From positions 1 through 36,042 of the forward strand of contig JAISYS010000003.1 of the NCBI GenBank assembly GCA_031269735.1: 36,042 nucleotides of DNA, in the 5' to 3' direction. The DNA is from Candidatus Endomicrobiellum cubanum. Lineage in GTDB: Bacteria > Elusimicrobiota > Endomicrobiia > Endomicrobiales > Endomicrobiaceae. A program made the translations under genes and the position numbers. Shown here in pieces: positions 8,068 to 16,426 of the stretch. Numbering within the stretch: the first letter of the stretch is position 1; each line of letters begins with the position of its first letter. The notes under the pieces were generated by a model. That model saw only the letters and a program-made list of their open reading frames with translations, did not search any database and was not told the origin of the DNA.

Positions 8068-9300
8068 ATGCTTAATTTTAAAGATAAAGATTTGTGTGTT
8101 GAACAAGTGAAGTTTATTGATATTGCAAAGAAATATGGTACAAGTGTATATGTTTACTCACAAAATAAAATAATAGAGAATTTCGAAAAATACAAAAGAG
8201 CATTACCTGTTAACAAGGGAATGATTTGTTTTGCATGTAAAACAAATTCAAATTTTTCAATTCTAAAACTTCTTTCTAACCTTGGAGCAGGTGCAGACAC
8301 AACTTCAGGTGGTGAAATTTTTAGATGTTTAAGAGCTAATTTTGTCCCTTCTAAAATTGTTTATGCTGGAGTAGGTAAAACTTTCCAAGAGATAGAATAT
8401 GCTTTAAAAAGTAAAATTTTTATGTTTAATGTAGAGTCTTTTGAAGAGCTTGAAGCTATAAACAAGATAGCTCAGAAATTAAAGGTTAAAGCTAGAATTT
8501 CTTTTAGGATAAATCCATACGTAGATCCAGATACACATTCTTATATAGTTACTGGTAAAAAAGGTACAAAATTTGGTATTCCTTATGAAGATGCTATAAG
8601 TGCTTATTTGTTGGCCAAAAAAAAGAAGAATATTATAATTTCTGGTATACATTCCCATATAGGTTCACAGATTTTAGAAGTTGCCCCATTTAAACTTGCG
8701 GCGCAAAAAATAAAAAAAATAGTTGAACAAGTAGAGAAGCAAGGCATAAATATTGAATACATAAATTGTGGCGGCGGGCTTGGTATAGAATATAAAAATA
8801 ATCAAAAAGTTCCATTAGTGAAAAATCTTATGTCTGAAATATTTTCTGTTTTTGATAAAGATAAAAAATTTATTTTTGAGCCAGGTCGTTCAATAGTAGG
8901 TGCTGCTGGATATTTGTTAACAAAAGTTATATATCGCAAAAAGTCTGGTGAAAAAAGTTTTCTTATTACAGATGCAGGAATGAACGACTTGATAAGACCT
9001 ACTTTGTATGGTGCATATCACGACATAATACCTATTAAAAAAACTTTAGCTAAAAAAGTTAAAAGTGACGTTGTAGGTCCTGTATGTGAAAGTGGAGACT
9101 TTTTAGGTAGAGATAGGATGCTTCCAATATTGCCACAGGGAGAGCATCTTGTAGTTAAGTGTGCTGGTGCTTATGGAGCGGCAATGTCTTCTTCCTATAA
9201 TTCTAGACCATTACTTGCAGAGGTTTTAGTTTCAAAAAATAAGACTTTTTTAATTAGAAAAAGAGCAAGCTACAACGATTTAGTAACGAATGAATGTTAA
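8068..9300 (+). CDS. lysA: Diaminopimelate decarboxylase
   Basis: This PLP enzyme removes CO2 from meso-diaminopimelate to give lysine, the last step of the pathway. The 410-residue length is typical. Fold III markers: CFACKTNSN with the PLP lysine K58, HSHIGSQI, the glycine-rich CGGGLGIEY, EPGRSIVG and the substrate-site CESGDFLGRDR near the C-terminus. AGAGG precedes the ATG. It is first in a five-gene cluster that holds all steps from aspartate semialdehyde to lysine, and the promoter 48 bp upstream should drive it. Confidence 0.96.
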   Translation: MLNFKDKDLCVEQVKFIDIAKKYGTSVYVYSQNKIIENFEKYKRALPVNKGMICFACKTNSNFSILKLLSNLGAGADTTSGGEIFRCLRANFVPSKIVYAGVGKTFQEIEYALKSKIFMFNVESFEELEAINKIAQKLKVKARISFRINPYVDPDTHSYIVTGKKGTKFGIPYEDAISAYLLAKKKKNIIISGIHSHIGSQILEVAPFKLAAQKIKKIVEQVEKQGINIEYINCGGGLGIEYKNNQKVPLVKNLMSEIFSVFDKDKKFIFEPGRSIVGAAGYLLTKVIYRKKSGEKSFLITDAGMNDLIRPTLYGAYHDIIPIKKTLAKKVKSDVVGPVCESGDFLGRDRMLPILPQGEHLVVKCAGAYGAAMSSSYNSRPLLAEVLVSKNKTFLIRKRASYNDLVTNEC

Positions 9301-9326
9301 AAGTTTTTTTAGAGAATCTCTAGAGG
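9301..9326 (-). repeat. Possible fragment of interspersed repeat A
   Basis: The minus strand reads GATTCTCTAAAAAAACTT, resembling the repeat core. It fills the lysA-dapF gap. It is the weakest of the fragments apart from the one at 11-35. Confidence 0.25.
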
Positions 9327-9334
9327 TAAAATAA

Positions 9335-10150
9335 ATGGAAATAAATTTTTCTAAATTGACAGCTGCAGGGAATGATTTTGTTTTAATAGATAACAGAAAT
9401 AATATAATTCCTAAAGAAAATTATCAATCTCTTGCAAAAAAGCTTTGTGATAGAAAGTATTCAATAGGAGCAGACGGTTTAATTTTACTTGAAAATAGTC
9501 AGAACAAAGATTTTAAAATGAAATACTTCAATTCAGATGGGTCATGCGCTTGTATGTGTGGTAATGGTGGCAGATCTGTTACTAAATTCGCGTATGATTT
9601 GGGTATTGTCGATTCAAAAATGATTTTTGAAACAGATGCAGGGGTTGTTAATGCAGAAGTTTTAGCACAAGATAGAGTAAGGCTCAGTTTGTATGCTCCT
9701 AAAGATTTAAAACAGAATATAAAATTACAAGTAGAAGGTAAAACTTTTAACTCTGATTTTATAAATACTGGCGTTCCGCACGTAGTTATATTTGTTGATG
9801 ATATAGAGTCCGTAGATGTTTTTAAATATGGTAGATTGATAAGACATAACAAAACTTTTAGTCCACAGGGAGCAAATGTCAATTTTGTTCAAGTTTTAGA
9901 GGGAAATAGACTTCTTGTACGTACATATGAAAGAGGTGTTGAAGATGAAACTTTAGCGTGTGGTACTGGTATTACAGCTTCAGGCATTGTGTCTGCACTA
10001 AAAGGCTTTACGAAATCTCCTGTCAGTATAGTTTCAAGAGGCGGGGATGAATTATCTGTTTCTTTTGATGTAGATTCTAATTTACAAATAAATAATGTAG
10101 TTCTTGAGGGGCCAACTATAATATCTTTTAAAGGTATAATTAATATCTAA
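9335..10150 (+). CDS. dapF: Diaminopimelate epimerase
   Basis: This enzyme converts LL-diaminopimelate to the meso form used in peptidoglycan and by LysA. It is a cofactor-free, two-cysteine racemase. Both catalytic cysteines are present: C75 in MCGNGGR and C209 in ACGTG. The N-terminal FSKLTAAGNDFVLIDN and the segment NTGVPHVV are family hallmarks, and 271 residues is the usual length. AGAGG upstream with ATG at 9335 gives a normal start. It is essential in the DapL pathway, which yields only the LL isomer. Confidence 0.96.
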   Translation: MEINFSKLTAAGNDFVLIDNRNNIIPKENYQSLAKKLCDRKYSIGADGLILLENSQNKDFKMKYFNSDGSCACMCGNGGRSVTKFAYDLGIVDSKMIFETDAGVVNAEVLAQDRVRLSLYAPKDLKQNIKLQVEGKTFNSDFINTGVPHVVIFVDDIESVDVFKYGRLIRHNKTFSPQGANVNFVQVLEGNRLLVRTYERGVEDETLACGTGITASGIVSALKGFTKSPVSIVSRGGDELSVSFDVDSNLQINNVVLEGPTIISFKGIINI

Positions 10151-10172
10151 ACAGACCCTTTAGAAAAACCCA
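10149..10172 (-). repeat. Left-end fragment of interspersed repeat A
   Basis: The minus strand reads ATGGGTTTTTCTAAAGGG followed by TCTGTTT. It begins at the dapF stop and lies before the dapA ribosome site. Confidence 0.4.
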
Positions 10173-10199
10173 TAGTAGTTAGCATATATTGGAGGATTT

Positions 10200-11075
10200 A
10201 TGTTTTCTGGAGTATATACAGCATTAATAACTCCGTTCAAAAATGGCAAGATTGATTTTGATTCTCTTAGAAAATTGATTGATAATCAGTGCCAGAGTGG
10301 TATTAGTGGTATAGTGCCATGTGGTTCAACAGGAGAATCTCCAACATTGTCACATCAAGAACATGAAGAAATTTTAGAGTTTTGTGCAGAATACGTAAAA
10401 GGAAGGTTAAAAGTTCTTGCAGGGACAGGGTCTAACTCTACTGATGAAGCTTTGCGTTTTACTCAGTTTGCAAAAAAAGTTGGTTGCGATGGAGCGTTAG
10501 TTGTTTCTCCTTACTATAATAAGCCTACACAAAAAGGTTTGTACTTACATTTTAAAACTATAGCCGATAATAGTGATATTCCAATAGTTCTCTACAATAT
10601 ATCTGCAAGAACGTCTGTTAATATTGAACCTGAAACAATAGCAACACTTTGTAGCGATTGCAAAAATATAGTTGGTATAAAAGAAGCATCCGGTTCATTA
10701 TCGCAAATGAGTATTATAAAATCTTTAGTTACAAATATTGAACTTATTTCAGGCGATGACGCTTTAACACTGCCTGTTTTGTCTATAGGTGGAATAGGTG
10801 TTATCTCTGTTTTGTCTAACATAATTCCTATAGAAGTAAATGCTCTTATAAAGTCTTATAATAATGGGAATATAAAAGAGGCCCAAAAGATTCACTATAA
10901 ACTTCTTCCATTGGCAAGGGCAATGTTTATTGAGACAAATCCTATACCTGTGAAGGTTACAGCTAACATTTTAGGAATGTGTGAACAAGATTTAAGACTT
11001 CCATTGTGTTCTATGAAAAATGAAAATAAATTGAAATTGATAGATGCATTAAAATCTTTTGGTTTAATTAAGTAA
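10200..11075 (+). CDS. dapA: 4-Hydroxy-tetrahydrodipicolinate synthase
   Basis: This enzyme condenses pyruvate with aspartate semialdehyde, the first committed step toward diaminopimelate and lysine. It is a class I TIM-barrel aldolase. K161 in VGIKEASG is the Schiff-base lysine, Y132 in LYN the proton-relay tyrosine, and CGSTGESPTL (41-50) the substrate loop. The length of 291 residues is standard and TTGGAGG sits before the ATG. It lies in the lysine operon between dapF and dapB. Confidence 0.96.
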   Translation: MFSGVYTALITPFKNGKIDFDSLRKLIDNQCQSGISGIVPCGSTGESPTLSHQEHEEILEFCAEYVKGRLKVLAGTGSNSTDEALRFTQFAKKVGCDGALVVSPYYNKPTQKGLYLHFKTIADNSDIPIVLYNISARTSVNIEPETIATLCSDCKNIVGIKEASGSLSQMSIIKSLVTNIELISGDDALTLPVLSIGGIGVISVLSNIIPIEVNALIKSYNNGNIKEAQKIHYKLLPLARAMFIETNPIPVKVTANILGMCEQDLRLPLCSMKNENKLKLIDALKSFGLIK

Positions 11076-11077
11076 AG

Positions 11078-11115
11078 GGTTTTTCTAAAAATCTTAATGT
11101 ATATTTTAATTATAT
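11078..11115 (+). repeat. Left-end fragment of interspersed repeat A
   Basis: GGGTTTTTCTAAAAATC forms a small hairpin and is followed by TTAATGTATATTTTAATTA, matching the order seen in long copy 1 (CTAATGTGTATAATTA). It begins 3 bp after the dapA stop and fills most of the dapA-dapB gap. Confidence 0.55.
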
Positions 11116-11150
11116 GTATTAGGTTAAAGAAAGTATAAAGGTGGATGGAA

Positions 11151-11924
11151 ATGAAAATAGTTGTTTGTGGTGCTGCTGGTAGAATGGGGAAGACTATAAT
11201 TAATCTTGCAATAGAGAACTCTGATTTTGAAGTTATAGTTGCTTTAGAATATGAGGGTAATAAAGCGATAGGTACAGGAGATCCTATTATTTCTTCTATT
11301 AATGATTTAGGAAAAGTATTGAAGGGAGCTGATGTTGTAATAGATTTTACAAATCCAGAAAGCACTTTAAACAATTTAGAGCGCATAAAACAGTATAATG
11401 TTCCTGTTGTTATTGGTACTACTGGTTTTAGCGTTGAGCAAAGACAGAAAATTGAAGAATTTTCAAAAAGTATACCCATCCTTCTTTCTCCAAATATGTC
11501 TGTAGGTGTTAACATTTTGTTTAAACTTGTCAAAGAAGTTACAAAAAAAATTCCTGATTATGATATTGAAATATTAGAACTTCACCATAACAAAAAGAAA
11601 GATGCTCCTTCAGGTACGGCGGCAAGACTTGCCGAGATTGCAGCGTCTGCAAAGTGTGAGAATATTAAAGATATTGCTGTTTATGGAAGCCATGGTTCTT
11701 TCTGTACAAGAGCAAAAGAAGAAATAGGGGTTTTTTCTATAAGAGCAGGAGATATAGTTGGTGACCATACCGTATATTTTGTTGGACAAGGAGAAAGAAT
11801 AGAATTAACTCATAGAGCTAGTTCCAGGGATACTTTTGCAGCAGGTGCTTTAAAGGCTGCAAAATGGCTTGTAAAGCAAAAATCTGGTCTTTATGATATG
11901 GCAGATGTTTTAAACTTAAAATAA
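11151..11924 (+). CDS. dapB: 4-Hydroxy-tetrahydrodipicolinate reductase
   Basis: This enzyme reduces the DapA product with NAD(P)H to tetrahydrodipicolinate. The N-terminal Rossmann motif is VVCGAAGRMG and the active-site segment is ELHHNKKKDAPSGTA with H145/H146. I place the start at ATG 11151 because AAAGG is about 9 nt away; an in-frame ATG at 11145 almost touches that site and would add two residues. The protein is then 257 residues, which is typical. It is the fourth gene of the lysine operon. Confidence 0.95.
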   Translation: MKIVVCGAAGRMGKTIINLAIENSDFEVIVALEYEGNKAIGTGDPIISSINDLGKVLKGADVVIDFTNPESTLNNLERIKQYNVPVVIGTTGFSVEQRQKIEEFSKSIPILLSPNMSVGVNILFKLVKEVTKKIPDYDIEILELHHNKKKDAPSGTAARLAEIAASAKCENIKDIAVYGSHGSFCTRAKEEIGVFSIRAGDIVGDHTVYFVGQGERIELTHRASSRDTFAAGALKAAKWLVKQKSGLYDMADVLNLK

Positions 11925-11926
11925 AC

Positions 11927-11952
11927 ATAAGCGTTTTAGACAGACATGTAAG
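11927..11952 (-). repeat. Left-end fragment of interspersed repeat A
   Basis: The minus strand reads ATGTCTGTCTAAAACGCTT followed by ATGTTTAT, close to the long copy at 26738. It occupies the dapB-dapL gap. Confidence 0.4.
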
Positions 11953-11979
11953 TATATCCTACATAGGAGCACATATATT

Positions 11980-13146
11980 ATGAAAATCAATTATAATGAA
12001 AAATTAAAAAAGTTGTCTCCTTATCTTTTTATTGAAATAGATAAAAAGAAAAAAGAAGCTATAGATAGAGGAGCTGATATTATTTCTTTAGGTGTTGGAG
12101 ATCCTGATCTTCCAACTCCAGAACATGTAATTAAGTCCATGCAAGCTGCTGTTGCAAATCCGGCCAATCATCAATATCCTTTTGGAGCAGGTCTTATTTC
12201 TTATAGGAAAGCTGTGTGTGACTGGTATAAAAAAAGATTTAATGTAGATTTAGAAGTAAATGAAGTTTGTTCTTTAATAGGCTCTAAAGAAGGTATTGGT
12301 CATATTCATTTGGGTTTTATAAATCCTGGAGATGTTGTCTTGATTCCAGAACCTGGATATCCTGTATATAATACAGGTACAATTTTTACAGATGGCATAC
12401 CGTACTTTATGCCTCTTCTTGAAAAAAATAATTTTTTACCAGATCTAGATGCTATACCAAAAGAAATTGTTAAAAAAGCTAAATTAATGTTTGTAAATTA
12501 TCCTAATAATCCTACGGCTGCAGTAGCTCCTAGAAATTTTTATATTAACCTTATAAAATTTGCTAAAGACAATGACATAATTATTGCAGCTGATGCAGCA
12601 TATTCTGAAATATATTATGATGAAGAAGAAAAACCTTTAAGCTTTTTAGAATTGTCCGGAGCAAAAGAAGTTGGCGTAGAATTTCATTCTCTTTCTAAAA
12701 CATATAATATGACTGGTTGGCGTATAGGCTGGGTTTGTGGCAATAAAGAAATTGTTGAGGGCATTTCAAAAGTAAAAGATAATTACGATTCCGGAGTTTT
12801 TCAAGCGGTCCAAGAAGCGGCCATTACTGCCCTTTCTTCAAGTCAAGATTGTGTTAAAACTGTTAGGCAAATATATAAAGAACGTAGAGATGTTTTGGTA
12901 AAAGGTTTAAAAGAATTGGGATGGGAAGTTAATTTACCAAAAGCTTCTTTTTATGTATGGGCAAAAGTACATAAAGGATACACTTCATCGCAAGTTGTTA
13001 GTAAATTATTAGATAAAGCTGCTATTATTTGTACACCTGGTAATGGTATGGGTTCTAGTGGAGAAGGGTATATTAGGTTTGCTCTTACAGTTTCTGTGTC
13101 TAGAATCAAAGAGGCTTTAGAGCGTATATCAAAAATACAATGGTAG
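11980..13146 (+). CDS. dapL: LL-diaminopimelate aminotransferase
   Basis: DapL converts tetrahydrodipicolinate to LL-diaminopimelate in one step, replacing the succinylase or acetylase branch (DapD/C/E). It is a fold-type I PLP aminotransferase of 388 residues. Features: LGVGDPDLPTPEHV (37-50), NYPNNPTAA, the cofactor lysine K240 in FHSLSKTYNMTG, and GWRIGW. The N-terminal sequence and clustering with dapA, dapB, dapF and lysA favour DapL (the second DapL type) over an ordinary aspartate or alanine aminotransferase. TAGGAG lies upstream of the ATG. It is the last gene of the operon; a palindrome follows about 120 bp later. Confidence 0.88.
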   Translation: MKINYNEKLKKLSPYLFIEIDKKKKEAIDRGADIISLGVGDPDLPTPEHVIKSMQAAVANPANHQYPFGAGLISYRKAVCDWYKKRFNVDLEVNEVCSLIGSKEGIGHIHLGFINPGDVVLIPEPGYPVYNTGTIFTDGIPYFMPLLEKNNFLPDLDAIPKEIVKKAKLMFVNYPNNPTAAVAPRNFYINLIKFAKDNDIIIAADAAYSEIYYDEEEKPLSFLELSGAKEVGVEFHSLSKTYNMTGWRIGWVCGNKEIVEGISKVKDNYDSGVFQAVQEAAITALSSSQDCVKTVRQIYKERRDVLVKGLKELGWEVNLPKASFYVWAKVHKGYTSSQVVSKLLDKAAIICTPGNGMGSSGEGYIRFALTVSVSRIKEALERISKIQW

Positions 13147-13174
13147 GTACGCTAAAATATATACAGTAAGTTGA

Positions 13175-13264
13175 TTTAAAGAAGAAAGCAATATAGAAGA
13201 TTTTAGGAAAGTAATTTTAGAACCTGACTTGACTAAGGAAAAATACAAGAATTTTTTAGAATGA
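13175..13264 (+). pseudogene. Short gene-end remnant
   Basis: After TGA a frame reads FKEESNIEDFRKVILEPD and on to KEKYKNFLE with a stop at 13264. It has no start codon and is only 29 codons long. The sequence is protein-like (charged helix), so it may be the tail of a deleted gene. I cannot name the family. Confidence 0.25.
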
Positions 13265-13318
13265 TAATAAAGAGTCAACTGCTATGGACTTAAGTCCATA
13301 GCAGTTGACTCTTTATTA
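13265..13318 (+). terminator. Perfect 54-bp palindrome, likely terminator of the lysine operon
   Basis: The 27-bp arms (13265-13291 and 13292-13318) are exact reverse complements with no spacer; the centre is GGACTTAAGTCC. The transcript could form a very stable hairpin between dapL and the rpsO promoter and could stop transcription from either side. The right flank lacks a true T-run, so an intrinsic terminator is not certain. A protein-binding site or element end is possible. Confidence 0.6.
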
Positions 13319-13375
13319 AATGCATGTTTTTATCTTTGTCTAAAAGTACAATATGTTGTGAACTACTACACTTTA

Positions 13376-13404
13376 TGGACAGAAAAAAAAATATTTGGTA
13401 TAAT
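13376..13404 (+). promoter_or_regulatory. Strong sigma-70 promoter for rpsO-pnp
   Basis: TGGACA (13376-13381) and a perfect TATAAT (13399-13404) are separated by 17 bp, with an A-tract in the spacer. Transcription should begin near 13411, about 55 nt before rpsO. Confidence 0.75.
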
Positions 13405-13465
13405 TTTTATAGTTAATATTTTTTTATAGTAATTAAATTAGTTAAATAATAAGAGGTAATAAAAG

Positions 13466-13726
13466 ATGGCATTTGTAAAAAAAGATGTAGTTGAACAGTA
13501 TAAAACACATGAGACAGATACAGGTTCTCCTGAAGTTCAAGTTGCTCTTCTTACAACAAGAATTAAGTATCTTTCTGAACATTTTAAAAAATTTCCTAAA
13601 GATTTTGCTTCAAGAATTGGATTCCTTAAGATGATAGGGCATAGAAGAAGATTGTTAAATTATATTAAAAAGAATAATAAAGAAAGTTATACTACTTTGA
13701 TTAAAAAATTAGATCTTAGAAAGTAA
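13466..13726 (+). CDS. rpsO: 30S ribosomal protein S15
   Basis: S15 binds the central domain of 16S rRNA early in 30S assembly. The 86-residue protein has the family segments HETDTGSPEVQVALLT, FPKDFASRIG and IGHRRRLLNYIKKN. It is slightly shorter than the usual 88-89. AAGAGG precedes the ATG. It forms the widely conserved rpsO-pnp pair, with a strong promoter upstream. Confidence 0.97.
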   Translation: MAFVKKDVVEQYKTHETDTGSPEVQVALLTTRIKYLSEHFKKFPKDFASRIGFLKMIGHRRRLLNYIKKNNKESYTTLIKKLDLRK

Positions 13727-13741
13727 ATTTGTATATTAAAT

Positions 13742-13824
13742 TTAGCACAAACCACAAAGGATGCAAGGAAACGCTTTATGATGGTATAGGCGTTTGCTTG
13801 GATCTTTTGTGTGGTTGGTGTTAG
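13742..13824 (+). promoter_or_regulatory. Long stem-loop in the rpsO-pnp leader, candidate RNase III site
   Basis: Bases 13742-13774 pair with 13790-13824 around a 15-nt loop. The inner part (AAACGC with GCGTTT, then GGATGCAAG with CTTGGATC) is interrupted by two G-G mismatches, and a 2-nt bulge lies farther out; the outer part pairs CACAAACC with GGTTGGTG with one mismatch. The whole stem is about 30 bp. In E. coli an RNase III-cleaved hairpin at this place lets PNPase repress its own mRNA. Position and shape fit that role; the control itself is inferred. Confidence 0.65.
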
Positions 13825-13838
13825 ATAATGGAGTTAAA

Positions 13839-15908
13839 ATGGAATATTTAAAAAAAGAGATGGACATTGCTGGTAAAAAAATTATTGTTGAGTCTGGCAA
13901 AGTAGCAAAACAAGCAAGTGGATCTTGTACTGTAAGAGTTGGAGATACTATTGTATTAGTTACTGCTGTTGCTGCAAAAGAGCCTAAGCTTGGTGTGGAT
14001 TTTATGCCTTTAACTGTAGACTATAGAGAAAGAACTTATGCTGCTGGTAAAATACCGGGAGGTTTTTTTAAAAGAGAGGCAAAACCAAAAGAAAGTGAAA
14101 TTTTAGTAAGTAGACTTATAGATAGAAGTGTTAGACCTCTTTTTAGTGAATATTGGAGAAATGATACTCAAATTTCTGCTATTGTGCTTTCTCATGATGG
14201 GGAGAATGATGCTGATTTGCTTTCCATTATAGGTGCCTCTGTTGCTTTATATACTTCAGATTTGCCTTTTGCTATACCAGTGGCTTCTGCTAGGATAGCT
14301 AAAGTTGATGGAAGGCTTATTATTAATCCAACTATTTCAGAACAAAAACTCAGTGTCTTAGATTTAGTAGTAAGTGGAACTCAAGAAGCTTTAACTATGG
14401 TTGAGGCGGGAGCTCAAGAGATTTCAGAAGAAGAGATGTTAGAAGCTTTAAATCTTGCTAAGGATACAATAAAGGAAATTTGCTTATTTATAAAATCTCT
14501 TCCAAGTAAGGTTAAAACAGAAGTTTCAGAGCCTGTATATAATGTAGATTTAAAGAAAGATATAGAATCCGAAGCAATTTCTAAAGCACAAGAAGCTGTT
14601 ACAATAAAAGAAAAAGGTGAAAGAGACTTTTTTTGGTCGTCGTTTAAAAAAGATATATCTGTAAAAATGATTGAGAAATATCCACAAGAAGACCCATCTA
14701 TAATAAGCGTTATATTGGAAGATGTTTTTTATAAAAAAGCTAGAGAACTTGTCTTAAATAAAAAAGTACGTACTGATGGGCGTGGTTTGGAAGAAATAAG
14801 ACCTATAACTTGTGAAACAAATATTTTACCAAGAGTACATGGTTCTAGTTTGTTTACAAGAGGGCAAACCCAAGCTTTGGTAACTGTAACACTTGGTACT
14901 CCTGGAGACATGCAGATCATGGATGAGCTTGTAGGAGAATATAAAGAGCGTTTTATGTTACATTATAATTTCCCTGGTTTTTCAACGGGAGAGGCTAAAG
15001 GCGAAAGATTTACAAGTAGAAGAGAAATTGGCCATGGTAATTTAGCAAAAAGAGCTTTAAAAGCTATTTTGCCAAGCGAGCAGGATTTTGGTTACACGAT
15101 AAGAGTTGTATCAGACATACTAGAGTCAAATGGTTCTTCTTCAATGGCTTCTGTATGCGGAGGTTCTCTTGCTTTATTTAATGCGGGTGTTCCTGTAAAA
15201 GCTAGTTGTGCTGGTGTTGCTATGGGTCTTATGAAAGAAGGAGATAATTATGTAATTCTTACAGATATTATGGGAATGGAAGATCATTTGGGAGATATGG
15301 ACTTTAAAGTGGCAGGTACGAGAAATGGTATTACTGCTCTTCAAATGGATATAAAAATTTCTGGTCTTACAACAGAAATTATGGCTCAAGCTCTTGCGCA
15401 AGCTAAGAGAGGAAGATTTTTTATATTAGATAAAATGGATGCGGCGATCTCTATACCAAATAATAAACTTTCTAATTATGCTCCCCGTATTGCGACCTTG
15501 TCAATTCCTCAATCTAAAATAGGCGAACTTATAGGTCCTGGTGGGAAAAATATAAGAAAGTTGCAAGAAGAAAACAATGTAAAAATAGATATAGAAGAAA
15601 CTGGTAAAGTTTTTATATCTGGTACTGATACTGGTGTGGATGTGGTAAAAAAGTATGTTGAGTCTATGACTGTTGAAGTCGAAATTGGTAAAATATATAA
15701 AGCAAAAATCACAAAAATTATGGCATTTGGGGCTTTTGCAGAATTTTTGCCTGGTAAAGAAGGGCTCATACATATTTCTCAACTTGCAAGTGGACACACT
15801 AAAAAAGTAGAAGATATTGTTAAAGAAGGAGATGAAGTTAAAGTCAAAGTTACAGAGATAGATAAGCAGGGAAGAATAAATTTGAGTATGAAAGCAGTTA
15901 CTAACTAA
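13839..15908 (+). CDS. pnp: Polyribonucleotide nucleotidyltransferase (PNPase)
   Basis: PNPase degrades RNA 3'-5' by phosphorolysis and takes part in mRNA decay. Domain order: RNase PH 1 (about 1-215), helical linker, RNase PH 2 (about 310-540) with FTRGQTQAL and GDMDFKVAGT, KH domain with GPGGKNI (566-572), and a C-terminal S1 domain (about 617-686) with AFGAFAEFLPGKEGLIHIS. I place the start at ATG 13839 behind GGAG, giving 689 residues. An in-frame start at 13794 would lie inside the right arm of the leader stem-loop and add sequence not found in the family. Confidence 0.96.
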   Translation: MEYLKKEMDIAGKKIIVESGKVAKQASGSCTVRVGDTIVLVTAVAAKEPKLGVDFMPLTVDYRERTYAAGKIPGGFFKREAKPKESEILVSRLIDRSVRPLFSEYWRNDTQISAIVLSHDGENDADLLSIIGASVALYTSDLPFAIPVASARIAKVDGRLIINPTISEQKLSVLDLVVSGTQEALTMVEAGAQEISEEEMLEALNLAKDTIKEICLFIKSLPSKVKTEVSEPVYNVDLKKDIESEAISKAQEAVTIKEKGERDFFWSSFKKDISVKMIEKYPQEDPSIISVILEDVFYKKARELVLNKKVRTDGRGLEEIRPITCETNILPRVHGSSLFTRGQTQALVTVTLGTPGDMQIMDELVGEYKERFMLHYNFPGFSTGEAKGERFTSRREIGHGNLAKRALKAILPSEQDFGYTIRVVSDILESNGSSSMASVCGGSLALFNAGVPVKASCAGVAMGLMKEGDNYVILTDIMGMEDHLGDMDFKVAGTRNGITALQMDIKISGLTTEIMAQALAQAKRGRFFILDKMDAAISIPNNKLSNYAPRIATLSIPQSKIGELIGPGGKNIRKLQEENNVKIDIEETGKVFISGTDTGVDVVKKYVESMTVEVEIGKIYKAKITKIMAFGAFAEFLPGKEGLIHISQLASGHTKKVEDIVKEGDEVKVKVTEIDKQGRINLSMKAVTN

Positions 15909-15968
15909 CTTGCTTGAATGTCGTTGGGTTGTTTTTAGAACATAGTTGCAAAATTAAAAAGGATTAAT

Positions 15969-16415
15969 ATGGCTAACGATATTAAAAGCAAGGTGAAATC
16001 TCTTTACGCAATAATGAAGGAAGAAAAAATTGGTGAACTTGAAATAAGTTCAAAAGATTATAGTATTTCCATAAAGCGCAAAAGTAATAAATCTCCAGTA
16101 ATGTCGCAAGTTAAACCTGTTGTAGAGCCTGAAGTTTCTGTTGTAAAAGAAGAGCAAAAGCAAGATAAAGCTTTAGCTGAAACAATAAAATCTCCAATAA
16201 CTGGTGTCTTTTATGCATCTCCATCACCGTCTTCTCCTGTATTTGTCAATGAGGGGGATATTATAGAAGTTGGAGATACAATTTGTATAATTGAAGCCAT
16301 GAAAGTTATGAATGAAGTAAAAGCAACATTCAAGGCTAAAATAGTTAAAGTTCTTACTGAAAATGCTACTTCTGTAAACTTGGCACAGGATTTATTTGAA
16401 GTTAAAAAGATATAA
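15969..16415 (+). CDS. accB: Biotin carboxyl carrier protein of acetyl-CoA carboxylase
   Basis: AccB carries the biotin that AccC carboxylates and AccA/D uses to make malonyl-CoA for fatty acid synthesis. The 148-residue protein has an N-terminal helical part (1-60), a charged linker, and a biotinyl domain (about 75-148) with EAMKVMNE, where K112 is the biotinylated lysine. AAAAGG precedes the ATG. accC is not next door, unlike in many genomes; a small winged-helix gene follows instead. Confidence 0.93.
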   Translation: MANDIKSKVKSLYAIMKEEKIGELEISSKDYSISIKRKSNKSPVMSQVKPVVEPEVSVVKEEQKQDKALAETIKSPITGVFYASPSPSSPVFVNEGDIIEVGDTICIIEAMKVMNEVKATFKAKIVKVLTENATSVNLAQDLFEVKKI

Positions 16416-16426
16416 TGGTGAGTTAA

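Noticed and set aside
7959-8075. A 38-codon open frame from ATG 7959 overlapping the lysA start
   Set aside because: It contains the near-consensus promoter and the repeat fragment, resembles no protein and overlaps lysA out of frame.
13794-13838. Earlier in-frame start for pnp
   Set aside because: It lies in the right arm of the leader stem-loop, has no ribosome site, and adds residues absent from the family; ATG 13839 has GGAG.
15501-15797. Open frames antisense to pnp
   Set aside because: They mirror the codon bias of pnp, have no ribosome sites and encode no recognisable domain.
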